The notes beneath the pieces are model-generated. The model was not told where the DNA came from. It saw nothing but the letters and a program-made list of their open reading frames with translations, and did no database searches. A stretch of 10,897 bases of DNA from Dysgonamonadaceae bacterium. Lineage in GTDB: Bacteria > Bacteroidota > Bacteroidia > Bacteroidales > Azobacteroidaceae. Positions 1 to 6,843 of this stretch are shown piece by piece. Each line of letters opens with the position of its first letter. The stretch's first letter is position 1. Made by a program: the position numbers and the translations under genes. Location: NCBI GenBank assembly GCA_031261015.1, contig JAISKG010000032.1, positions 1-10,897 of the forward strand. The letters run 5' to 3'.

Positions 1-2
1 AT

Positions 3-305
3 GTATATAAAATGCACCAAGTTTACGACAAAGAGAAAGCGGCCAAATTATCGGCGCACGATACGAGCATCATTGAAGACATTTCCGATCGCATCACGAC
101 TATTAAGGAAAAAGTCAATGCTTTGGTGAGCGCGCGCAAAATCGCCAATAAACTCGAAAGCGAACGCGAAAAAGCTCTTGCTTACCATGATAATGTATTC
201 CCGTATTTGGATGAGATCCGTTATCATGTCGATAAATTGGAATTGACGGTAGATGATGAATTGTGGCCGTTGCCGAAGTATCGCGAATTATTGTTTGTTA
301 GATAA
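3..305 (+). CDS. glnN: Glutamine synthetase type III, C-terminal end (5' partial)
   Basis: This is the last 100 codons of a type III glutamine synthetase, the cytoplasmic enzyme that makes glutamine from glutamate, ammonia and ATP. The full family protein is about 700-730 residues, so most of it, including the active site, lies upstream of the window. Recognition rests on the very conserved tail: an alpha-helical stretch rich in Lys and Glu, then EIRYHVDKLEL, then DDELWPLPKYRELLFVR before the stop, which is the typical ending of Bacteroidetes GSIII. The frame is open from base 3; the ATG at 12-14 is internal and not a start. A hairpin with a U tract follows about 20 nt after the stop. The identification is by recall of the family ending, not by a search. 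Confidence 0.88.
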   Translation, partial: VYKMHQVYDKEKAAKLSAHDTSIIEDISDRITTIKEKVNALVSARKIANKLESEREKALAYHDNVFPYLDEIRYHVDKLELTVDDELWPLPKYRELLFVR

Positions 306-325
306 ATAGATTGGCGGAAGAATGT

Positions 326-364
326 AAATGTAGGGGCGGAAGATTTTTCGCCCCTACGTTTTTA
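326..364 (+). terminator. GC-rich hairpin terminator between converging genes
   Basis: A perfect 9-bp stem, GTAGGGGCG (330-338) with CGCCCCTAC (349-357), is extended outward by a G-U pair and three A-T pairs (326-328 with 359-361) and followed by a T run. It sits 20-60 nt after the glutamine synthetase stop and touches the 3' end of the converging minus-strand gene (stop at 365-367). On the plus strand the T tract makes it a good intrinsic terminator. On the minus strand the hairpin is followed by a less uniform A/T stretch, so it may work more weakly in that direction. Confidence 0.75.
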
Positions 365-3300
365 TTACCGTATTACTTTCAAATACTTCACTCCTCTATC
401 CGTAACTACTTTTGCAATATACATTTGAGATTTAATACTTTGTATGAAATCAACTGTACTGTTGATATTCATTTTTTCCGCAACCAACCGCCCTTGTAAA
501 TCATAAACGCTAATAGATTGCATCGGATAATTGGAATAAAAACGAATATTCGAATTTTCTCTGATCGCGCCGACCGTCCAGTCGGATTTATCTATCGACT
601 GTAAGTCATTTGTGCTATTTAAAATGAGAAGATAGAAACGGTTTTCGCAAGCCAGTGTTTCATCCTTGTCGTTCTTCGCAGGCGTATAGTGAGCATCGTA
701 GTCAAAGGTGATTAATCCTGTTATTTTGCTTCCGTAGCTCATTTGCATATCGATAAAGATCAGGTCAGCGTCGAAATTGTTCATGCCGGAAAGCTTCAAT
801 CGAATATCTCCGGAAGCTGTTGTTGCAATTCCTATCGGAATCAACATTTCGGAATCTTCCGGAATCACATTATTGACTACTCCCAAAGCCTTTCCTTCCT
901 CTTGATTTTTCAGCGTATAGACTTCCGGAATTAAACTGAAAGAAGTGATAATCTTGCTCATATCCCAGTCTGAAAGAGTAGTTTGACCCTTTTCATTTTG
1001 TACAATAAAAGTATGACGATTTCCTTCAATATTGCCGGCTTCGATAGTTAAGACGCCCGGCGACGTTTCGGTGGGAATTACCGAACGTGTGCGACGAACC
1101 GATAATGTGGCCGGATTGAACGACAAGTCGGCGCTATTCACACCGTTAGCCAATTCCACCAAAAAGCCCTGTCCGGGAGCGATATATTGGCTTAAACCGG
1201 TAGTTGTGCCGGCGACTACCGAAGAATAGGAATCGAAAGAATCGCCCATCCATGCGGTATAACCATTCTTGATTTTTCCCGGATTGTCGGCGATAAACCG
1301 GTCAAAATCAATGGTTGCCGGGAAAGGATTGCCAATCAGGGCGATGCCTGATTCCGTGCCGCGAGTAATGGTGCGTGCGACAATTCCCGTTCCGTTGCCT
1401 TGCCCGTTAGCCGAATCGAAAATAAAATATTCGGGATTGCTTCTCAGAAAGACATCATGTTCAGGGGCTAAAGTTAAATTGGTTATATAGTAATAATAAA
1501 AAGTCGATTGATCACTGCCTGCCGCACCCGCCAAATGGGTGCGATGCGCCAATTGTTGTTGACCGAACTGCAATACATAATCCGGGTCGTGATACGGAAA
1601 TTCCATGATACCGTTGGTTTGAGATATGCCTACCGTGCGACCCGATACGCCCATTGCCGATTCGTTCAAACCGGTTTCCGTTTCGCGATACAGTAATTGA
1701 TCTTGATAATCGTTGATCCAAAATGCAAAACCTTCAGCCGCAGCCAAAGGCTCGACATTAGAGGTATAATATTCCGTCCATGAACCGCTGAAAGTAGATC
1801 CGGTTTCCGACAGATTGGTATCCAATTTGCGCATAAAGGTACGCGGAACGCCTCCGAACGCATAATCGCCCGATACTATCCCTTGCATGGGAGCCGTGAG
1901 CAAATTCCAATTGCCACGACTCAATTGATTGCCTTGCGACATAGCCGCCGAGAATTTCAAATGATCGTAAGTCATTGACTGCGTGAAATTGTTCACTAAA
2001 TCGAGCAATTCAGCTTTGGTTGCTAAAACCTGCGGATGAGCCGGATCGCTCAAACCCAAATTATATTGGCAATAAGCCGCTTCCGAGTATTTGAGATATT
2101 GCGGATTGCCGACTTCGGCGCCTTGCATCAGATAAATCCGTTCGCAAGCGGCATTATCGGTACTTTTCAAAAATGGAAAATAGTGAATCGGCTCGCCGGT
2201 AATTAAATTATAAGAAGGAATATAAGCCCATTCGCTTTGATCGGGTACGTCGCCGTAGATCCAGTTGTTGGGATTGTTCCAATCGGTTTGTTCCAAATCG
2301 GTCATCGTTCCGGTATTCGGAAAATCGGGCGACCAAACGCAAATCCCGCTTGCCGCAGGTAATGGAATCACCGTAACCGAGGCGGATTGCGCACCAAATT
2401 CGTTAATCGAACCAACAGTAAGAGTGGTTGAAGAAATACTCGATCCATCGTTATTGGCAACAAATTCTACCGAAGCAGCTCCCGGAAAAGAGATTGTTTC
2501 GGGCATCGCGTTTCTCGCTCTGACCGTATAAACACCTTCGGTAGTTGCGATGTAGGAACTGCTCGTTGCGCCCGTGATCTGTGATCCGTTTTTGTACCAT
2601 TGGTAGCTTGCCGTAGATGGAGGAGAAACTACATTTAAATCTATGGAACCTCCATAAGGCAAATATCTTACGGAATTGTCGGCAATAGAAGGAGTGGCCG
2701 TTATCGCCGTATAGGAAAAGGTAATGATCACTTTTCCGTTTCCACCTTTCCCTCCCCAGCCGTTATCGTCGGATAAGCCTGCATTATACGATGCGCCGCC
2801 GCTACCGCCGCCGCCGGGATAACCGCCATCCGAGCCGTGTGAGTCGTTTGCGGTTTTAGGCGCGCCTGTTCCGCCGCCACCAGCTACATTTCCTGCGTTT
2901 CCGCCTGCACCGCCGTAAGCATTTCCGGAAGGAGTATCTCCATTACCACCGTTGGTTCCGTTTGCAGTAGAAGGACTTGTAACTCCGCTTGTCGTTCCGC
3001 TGCCGGGAGATGTACTTCCTGAAGCCGGATGTCCTCCTGCTCCTAAATTACATGAAACTCCGTTTCCAGCTCCGCCTCCATTAGCTTGTACATAGGCAGA
3101 TCCGTAAGTGACTTTCGAATAGCTGCCGGCTGCTCCACCGCTACCGGAACCGAAACTGCTTCCTGCGCCGCCGCCGTAGCCTACCCGAATAGCCAAAGTG
3201 GCATTCATTGTTCCGAACGTACCGGAAGCATATCCGCCTCCTGCTCCGCCGCCTGCACCTGATCTGCATGATCTTGCGTACGAATTTCCGCCGCCACCTC

Positions 3301-3508
3301 CGCCGCCCCATGCTTGCGCGGATGTATTAGTGGAACCTGCCAAAGCAGGAAAAGTATAATCCAGATCGCCGCCGCCTGCGCCGCCGGTCCCATAATTTAC
3401 TCTTACAGTCGTCGTCTGTGCAGACAAATTGATAGCTATCATGCTTAAGCACCAAAAGCCGGCAAATGCTGCGACTGTTTTGATTATCAAAGATGTAAAG
3501 GTTTTCAT
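365..3508 (-). CDS. Secreted glycine-rich, Ig-like protein with T9SS sorting domain
   Basis: This is a predicted 1047-residue cell-surface or released protein of unknown specific function. Residues 1-30 form a signal peptide ending LSA before Gln31. Residues about 37-262 are a glycine-rich domain with GGGG runs, two cysteines (C81, C153) and the ending GGKGGNGKVIITF. This resembles glycine-rich domains of bacterial adhesins and phage fibre tips, where glycine tracts pack as polyproline-II helices. Residues about 272-345 look like an Ig-like domain (core SYQWYKNGSQI, then GVYTVRA). A large middle region includes RGNWNLLTAPMQG near residue 536, a motif recurrent in Bacteroidetes secreted proteins. 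The end, about 986-1047, is a T9SS type A sorting domain (SISVYDLQGRLV, MYIAKV, KYLKVIR). I chose the ATG at 3508 over a TTG 30 nt upstream because it opens directly into the signal peptide. The gene is monocistronic and divergent from the csgG-type operon. Surface adhesion is an inference. Confidence 0.85.
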   Translation of the reverse strand: MKTFTSLIIKTVAAFAGFWCLSMIAINLSAQTTTVRVNYGTGGAGGGDLDYTFPALAGSTNTSAQAWGGGGGGGNSYARSCRSGAGGGAGGGYASGTFGTMNATLAIRVGYGGGAGSSFGSGSGGAAGSYSKVTYGSAYVQANGGGAGNGVSCNLGAGGHPASGSTSPGSGTTSGVTSPSTANGTNGGNGDTPSGNAYGGAGGNAGNVAGGGGTGAPKTANDSHGSDGGYPGGGGSGGASYNAGLSDDNGWGGKGGNGKVIITFSYTAITATPSIADNSVRYLPYGGSIDLNVVSPPSTASYQWYKNGSQITGATSSSYIATTEGVYTVRARNAMPETISFPGAASVEFVANNDGSSISSTTLTVGSINEFGAQSASVTVIPLPAASGICVWSPDFPNTGTMTDLEQTDWNNPNNWIYGDVPDQSEWAYIPSYNLITGEPIHYFPFLKSTDNAACERIYLMQGAEVGNPQYLKYSEAAYCQYNLGLSDPAHPQVLATKAELLDLVNNFTQSMTYDHLKFSAAMSQGNQLSRGNWNLLTAPMQGIVSGDYAFGGVPRTFMRKLDTNLSETGSTFSGSWTEYYTSNVEPLAAAEGFAFWINDYQDQLLYRETETGLNESAMGVSGRTVGISQTNGIMEFPYHDPDYVLQFGQQQLAHRTHLAGAAGSDQSTFYYYYITNLTLAPEHDVFLRSNPEYFIFDSANGQGNGTGIVARTITRGTESGIALIGNPFPATIDFDRFIADNPGKIKNGYTAWMGDSFDSYSSVVAGTTTGLSQYIAPGQGFLVELANGVNSADLSFNPATLSVRRTRSVIPTETSPGVLTIEAGNIEGNRHTFIVQNEKGQTTLSDWDMSKIITSFSLIPEVYTLKNQEEGKALGVVNNVIPEDSEMLIPIGIATTASGDIRLKLSGMNNFDADLIFIDMQMSYGSKITGLITFDYDAHYTPAKNDKDETLACENRFYLLILNSTNDLQSIDKSDWTVGAIRENSNIRFYSNYPMQSISVYDLQGRLVAEKMNINSTVDFIQSIKSQMYIAKVVTDRGVKYLKVIR

Positions 3509-3557
3509 ATTGCACTGTTTAAGTTTGTTTTTAACCAAATTCTCTATGGTAAAATAA

Positions 3558-3565
3558 CAAATATC
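3558..3565 (-). promoter_or_regulatory. Possible -7 box for the minus-strand secreted protein gene
   Basis: Read on the minus strand this is GATATTTG, seven of eight matches to the Bacteroidetes -7 consensus TAnnTTTG, 50 nt upstream of the ATG at 3508. No convincing TTTG -33 element lies 19-21 nt further upstream, so the call is tentative. Confidence 0.3.
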
Positions 3566-3623
3566 TCAATGAAATGTTTGAAAATGGTCTTTTATTTTTT
3601 AGTAAGTTGTAAAGAAATTTTTA

Positions 3624-3631
3624 TATATTTG
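3624..3631 (+). promoter_or_regulatory. Bacteroidetes -7 promoter box of the csgG-type operon
   Basis: TATATTTG matches TAnnTTTG perfectly and lies 59 nt before the ATG at 3691, predicting a leader of about 50 nt. The -33 region is weak (TTAG at 3599-3602 with a 21-nt spacer). It is the only perfect -7 box in the divergent intergenic region and the likely start of transcription for the five-gene operon. Confidence 0.5.
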
Positions 3632-3643
3632 CAAAATAAATTC

Positions 3644-3670
3644 ACAAAGCTGTTGATTTCATCGCTTTGT
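3644..3670 (+). other. Hairpin in the predicted 5' leader of the csgG-type operon
   Basis: ACAAAGC (3644-3650) and GCTTTGT (3664-3670) form a perfect 7-bp stem around a 13-nt loop, between the predicted transcription start and the ATG at 3691. No T tract follows, so it is not a terminator. It could affect mRNA stability or translation, or be chance in A/T-rich DNA. Confidence 0.3.
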
Positions 3671-3690
3671 ATTACTAATTCAATTTGTCT

Positions 3691-4623
3691 ATGAAACAGT
3701 TACAATTATTTTTCATCGTTTGTTTCTTCTGTGTTTTCGCAGGATTATCTGCTCAGAATCGGGAAACAAAAATAGATTTGCAGGTGCAGGGAGCTGCTTC
3801 GCCGGAAAAAGTATTGAAGCGGAAAGTGGCGATTGTTCGTTTCTCTAATGAAACACAGTATGGAAAAGGAATTTTCTACGATAAAGAAAATGACCCGATG
3901 GCCAAGCAAGCGCTGGATAATTTATCCAATAAACTGGCTTCGACCGGAAAATTCATGTTGCTGGAACGTTCCGATCTGGATAAAATTGTGGAGGAAGGCA
4001 AGCTTGCCGGCACAGGCTACGATAAAATCGGCGCGGATTATGTGATTGTCGGTTCGATTACAGAATTTGGCCGGAAAAATGTCGGCGATGCCAATTTGAT
4101 TTCCCGGAGTAAGATGCAGGTAGCCGAAGCCGCCGTTTCACTGCGTTTGATTGATGTTTCGTCGGGATTGATTATTTATTCGGAAGAAGCGAAAGGAGAA
4201 GCCGAACTGAAAACGAAAACGACTTTAGGTGTTGGTGGGACAGCCGGTTACGATGCTACGCTCAGCGACAAGGCGATATCTGCAGCAATTTCCCAATTGG
4301 TCGAAAACGTCATTAATAATTTGATGGATCGCCCGTGGAAAGCGTATTTTCTGGCGGTTGACGGGAACGATATTTTCATTACCGGAGGAGCTGCACAAGG
4401 TTTATCCGTCGGCGATGTTTTCGTAGTGAAAGAAAAAGGAAAGTCCGTCAAGAATCCGCAAACGGGCGTGACGATGGAACTTCCGGGCAAGGAAGTCGGC
4501 AAAATCAAAGTCACATTCATGGGCGGCGAAACACCCGAATCCCAATTTTCTTTGATCGAATTTACGGATGGGAAAATAGATACAAATGATCTTTCAAAAT
4601 ATTATATAGAGGAGATTAAGTGA
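3691..4623 (+). CDS. CsgG-family envelope protein (no lipobox)
   Basis: This 310-residue exported protein belongs to the CsgG family, whose founding member forms the outer-membrane curli secretion channel of E. coli. Residues 1-21 are a signal peptide cut before Gln22 (GLSA-Q). The family core runs from about 44 to 214: KVAIVRFSNET (45-55), KFMLLERSDLDKIVEE (87-102), GADYVIVGSITEFG (114-127) and VSLRLIDVSSGLIIYS (149-164). Residues about 217-290 add a small beta domain (IFITGGAAQGLSVGDVFVV, then NPQTGV) that resembles the C-terminal domain of FlgT-like proteins. E. coli CsgG is an acylated lipoprotein, but this one has no usable lipobox: Cys11 and Cys14 sit inside the hydrophobic core, and the mature part has no cysteine. 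I chose ATG 3691 over an in-frame TTG six bases upstream. It leads a lipoprotein operon with no curlin, CsgE or CsgF gene, so a curli role is not supported; the true function is unknown. Confidence 0.85.
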   Translation: MKQLQLFFIVCFFCVFAGLSAQNRETKIDLQVQGAASPEKVLKRKVAIVRFSNETQYGKGIFYDKENDPMAKQALDNLSNKLASTGKFMLLERSDLDKIVEEGKLAGTGYDKIGADYVIVGSITEFGRKNVGDANLISRSKMQVAEAAVSLRLIDVSSGLIIYSEEAKGEAELKTKTTLGVGGTAGYDATLSDKAISAAISQLVENVINNLMDRPWKAYFLAVDGNDIFITGGAAQGLSVGDVFVVKEKGKSVKNPQTGVTMELPGKEVGKIKVTFMGGETPESQFSLIEFTDGKIDTNDLSKYYIEEIK

Positions 4624-4955
4624 TGAAAAAATATTTTTTATTAGCGGTAATTCCGCTTATTTTAGCTGCCTGTTCGGTTGGAAGAACGACCGAATCGCGG
4701 GGACTGGAAAATGAATCTTTTCTCCAGTTTGTTCAGGGACAATACGAATATCCCGACGGAGTACAAGTGTATGTTGATCAATTGCCGCCTTTTACGGCTA
4801 AAGTAAACAAAGTCAACGGCCGCACGGTCAAGGGCAATGTTTATACGGTGACAAGCGGTACGCGGCATTTGACGGTTGCGTATAAGAATACGGTTTTGTT
4901 TGAAAAAGAGGTCGTTTTATCGGCGCAACAAACCAAGCAAATTCAATTACCTTAA
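4623..4955 (+). CDS. Small lipoprotein with PEGA-like tail
   Basis: This 110-residue predicted lipoprotein was not recognised as a named family. The signal peptide ends in the lipobox LAAC, with Cys17 as the acylation site. The mature part begins SVGRTTES without the acidic stretch associated with surface export of Bacteroidetes lipoproteins, so a periplasm-facing position is more likely. Residues about 45-110 alternate beta strands and turns (GVQVYVDQLPPFTAKV, VTSGTRHLTVAYKNT, then EKEVVLSAQQTKQIQL). This is the pattern of PEGA-like or other small carboxypeptidase-regulatory-type beta sandwiches. Its ATG overlaps the upstream stop by one base (TGATG), which implies translational coupling to the CsgG-family gene. 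A GTG one codon earlier is also in frame but less likely. The context suggests an accessory subunit of the CsgG/DUF4810/GNA1162 set. The lipoprotein call is firm; the fold is inferred from pattern. Confidence 0.8.
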   Translation: MKKYFLLAVIPLILAACSVGRTTESRGLENESFLQFVQGQYEYPDGVQVYVDQLPPFTAKVNKVNGRTVKGNVYTVTSGTRHLTVAYKNTVLFEKEVVLSAQQTKQIQLP

Positions 4956-4968
4956 AAAATTTATTGAA

Positions 4969-5319
4969 ATGAAGAAAAATATTGTGTTAGCATCCTTTTG
5001 CCTGGTCTTGCTGGCAAGTTGCGTTTCCACTCCGAAACCCTTGTATTCTTGGGGAAATTATCAGGAGAAAGCTTACGCTTACGAGAAAAATGGTACCGAA
5101 AAGAGCTTGGACGAGCTGATGACCGCTTATCAAACCCTGATGAAAAAGCAGGATGGCTTGCGGAAAACGGTTCCTCCCGGTATCTGCGCCGATTACGGTT
5201 ATTTATTGTATAAACAAGGAAAGAAAGACGAGGGCTTGGCGTTGATGCAAAAAGAAATTGCTTTGTATCCCGAATCGACTATTTTTATTTCTCGAATTAT
5301 TAAACAATTACAAAAATGA
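4969..5319 (+). CDS. DUF4810 domain-containing lipoprotein
   Basis: This 116-residue lipoprotein has its lipobox at LASC (Cys18) after a short hydrophobic signal. The mature part carries the features I associate with the DUF4810 family: LYSWGNYQEKAYAY (25-38), a helical middle (about 44-66), VPPGICADYGYLLYKQGK (68-85) and the ending KEIALYPESTIF (95-106). The helix pairs look like a single TPR-like hairpin, as expected for a small scaffold or pilot protein. The start at 4969 is chosen because it opens directly into the signal peptide; the same frame is open further upstream, but that stretch overlaps the previous gene and would put a basic extension before the signal. It lies 13 nt after the small lipoprotein and overlaps the next gene by ATGA. 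In Neisseria and other bacteria DUF4810 and GNA1162-type lipoproteins are encoded side by side, which supports the call. The molecular role is unknown. Confidence 0.85.
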   Translation: MKKNIVLASFCLVLLASCVSTPKPLYSWGNYQEKAYAYEKNGTEKSLDELMTAYQTLMKKQDGLRKTVPPGICADYGYLLYKQGKKDEGLALMQKEIALYPESTIFISRIIKQLQK

Positions 5320-6002
5320 AAATCCATCAAATTTTAATAGTATCTTTAGGAGTCTTGTTTTGCATAGCTTGTACTCCGGCAAAAACGTTGACCAAGCAAG
5401 AGGCCTACCCAAATGTTTATTCGGAAAAACCGTTGGCGATTGCTGTGTTACCACCGCTGAATTTGACCAATAATGTGGAAGCGAAAGATTTCTTGTTTCT
5501 CACGTTGGCTCAGCCGCTTGCCGAAAAAGGTTATTACGTTTTCCCGTCTTTTCTATCTATGGAATTGTATAAAAGCGAGAGCGCGTATGATGCAGAACAG
5601 TTCCTCAATGGTTCGGTGAGTCGCTTTGCCGAAGTTTTGGGCGCCGATGCCGTCTTGTTTACCAATATTCATAAATGGGAGAAAATGGCTTTGGTTTCCA
5701 ATATTTATATAGAAATAGAATATATTTTGAAATCGACCCGTACAAATGAAATTCTCTTTGACCGGAAAGGGGAAATTATTTACGACGCTTCTGTGAGCAA
5801 CAATAATGGCGGTCTTTTGGGCGCTTTGGTCAATATGGCCGCTTCCGCGATCAACACTGCGCTCACCGATCATATTAAAATAGCAAGAGCTTGTAATACT
5901 TACACGCTTTCCGATATGCCGGCCGGCAGTTACAGCCCGAATTTCGGTAAAGATCAAGGGCTTGCAGCCGGGAAAAAAGAATTTAAACAGACTATAAAAT
6001 AA
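5316..6002 (+). CDS. GNA1162 family (DUF799) putative lipoprotein
   Basis: This 228-residue predicted lipoprotein has a signal peptide ending in a slightly unusual lipobox (CIAC, acylated Cys19, with Cys16 at the -3 position). The mature protein follows the GNA1162/DUF799 pattern: KPLAIAVLPPLN (38-49), VFPSFLSMELYKSE (75-88), FAEVLGADAVLFTNIHKW (104-121), a strand with a basic hinge (EYILKSTRTNEILFD, 135-149), a glycine/alanine-rich helix (GGLLGALVNMAASAIN, 165-180) and a late ACNTYTLSDMPAGSYSPN. The neisserial member is a surface antigen of unknown function whose fold recalls FlgT and TolB N-terminal domains; this is recalled knowledge. Its start overlaps the DUF4810 stop (ATGA), implying coupled translation and fixed stoichiometry. 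The CsgG protein and this one share the motif GAD followed by a hydrophobic strand, consistent with related alpha/beta folds. It probably acts in the periplasm as a partner of the CsgG-like protein. Confidence 0.87.
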   Translation: MKIHQILIVSLGVLFCIACTPAKTLTKQEAYPNVYSEKPLAIAVLPPLNLTNNVEAKDFLFLTLAQPLAEKGYYVFPSFLSMELYKSESAYDAEQFLNGSVSRFAEVLGADAVLFTNIHKWEKMALVSNIYIEIEYILKSTRTNEILFDRKGEIIYDASVSNNNGGLLGALVNMAASAINTALTDHIKIARACNTYTLSDMPAGSYSPNFGKDQGLAAGKKEFKQTIK

Positions 6003-6009
6003 GTTGGAT

Positions 6010-6843
6010 ATGAAAAAAACAATTTATTTAATCGCTCTGATTTTACTCACTGTCGCCTGCAATAAAAACACGGAACAAAGCGACTATCAAGCCTGCGTAA
6101 ACTTGGAAGAACAATACAAACAATTAGTAGCCAAGTATGAACAAGCAGAAGCCGACAGCACGTTAACGCCCGAATTGGAAACCACTTTGGAGCAGCAAGC
6201 CGATAGCTTGGAAACGGAAATCAAAGCTGCTTATGCTCGTTTCTTTGAAAAACACATTAATGCTCCTTTTGCGCAACAAATCTTTGCCGAAACGAAATGG
6301 ACGCGGCGTTTAAGTTTGGAGCAATTGGAAGCGATATTCAACCAAGTGAAGGATCCGGTTTTTCAAGCGACGGATATTTATAAGCAAACGGCGGAAAGAG
6401 TACACAACATGAAAGCTTCGCTTCCCGGCAACCCTTACCTCGATTTTACTTCCGAAACGCCTTCGGGTCAAATGGTTGCGTTGTCGGAATATGTCGGAAA
6501 AGGCAAGTATGTTTTACTCGATTTCTGGGCGAGCTGGTGTCCGCCTTGCCGCGCCGAAATGCCGCATTTGGTCGAACTTTATCAACAATATAAAGACCGC
6601 AATTTTGAAATTGTCGGTTATTCTTTGGATCAGGACAGCGACGCTTGGACAAAAGGCATTGAGCAATTGGAAATGACTTGGCCGCAACTTTCCGACTGCG
6701 CTTATTGGAATTCGCCGGCTGCCAAATTGTATGCCGTACAGGGTATTCCTTGCACTGTTTTGATCGGTCCTGACGGAATAATTATTGAAAGAGAATTGGA
6801 TGGCGAGGAGTTGGCGAAAAAATTGGCGGAGTTGATTCCTTAA
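6010..6843 (+). CDS. TlpA-like thioredoxin-fold lipoprotein
   Basis: This 277-residue membrane-anchored thiol-disulfide oxidoreductase has lipobox TVAC (Cys17), an acidic alpha-helical region (about 24-140, including likely coiled coil) and a TlpA/ResA-type thioredoxin domain (about 140-277). The redox motif is WCPPC (Cys177, Cys180) in FWASWCPPCRAEMP; the cis-proline loop is GIPC (Pro247, Cys248), where Thr is more usual. Such proteins normally keep envelope cysteines reduced, for example in cytochrome c maturation. Many Bacteroidetes relatives are longer, about 370 residues, with an N-terminal DUF4369 domain; here that domain is absent and only the helical linker precedes the thioredoxin fold. 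ATG 6010 is preferred over a TTG six bases earlier. It begins 7 nt after the GNA1162 stop, so it looks like the last gene of the operon, although its link to the CsgG module may be transcriptional only. Its substrate is unknown. Confidence 0.9.
   Translation: MKKTIYLIALILLTVACNKNTEQSDYQACVNLEEQYKQLVAKYEQAEADSTLTPELETTLEQQADSLETEIKAAYARFFEKHINAPFAQQIFAETKWTRRLSLEQLEAIFNQVKDPVFQATDIYKQTAERVHNMKASLPGNPYLDFTSETPSGQMVALSEYVGKGKYVLLDFWASWCPPCRAEMPHLVELYQQYKDRNFEIVGYSLDQDSDAWTKGIEQLEMTWPQLSDCAYWNSPAAKLYAVQGIPCTVLIGPDGIIIERELDGEELAKKLAELIP

Noticed and set aside
311..499. 62-codon plus-strand frame after glutamine synthetase
   Set aside because: It runs through the terminator hairpin and antisense to the T9SS sorting domain, with no recognisable features.
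3509..3538. TTG start giving a 10-residue longer secreted protein
   Set aside because: The added residues would precede a complete signal peptide that starts at the ATG at 3508; the TTG has no supporting signal.
4876..4968. Upstream extension of the DUF4810 frame
   Set aside because: The extra 31 residues overlap the preceding gene, are strongly basic and would bury the signal peptide; ATG 4969 opens directly into it.
3691..6843. Curli secretion operon
   Set aside because: Only the CsgG-family protein fits. There is no CsgE, CsgF, CsgC or curlin repeat gene, and DUF4810 and GNA1162 partners point to a different module.
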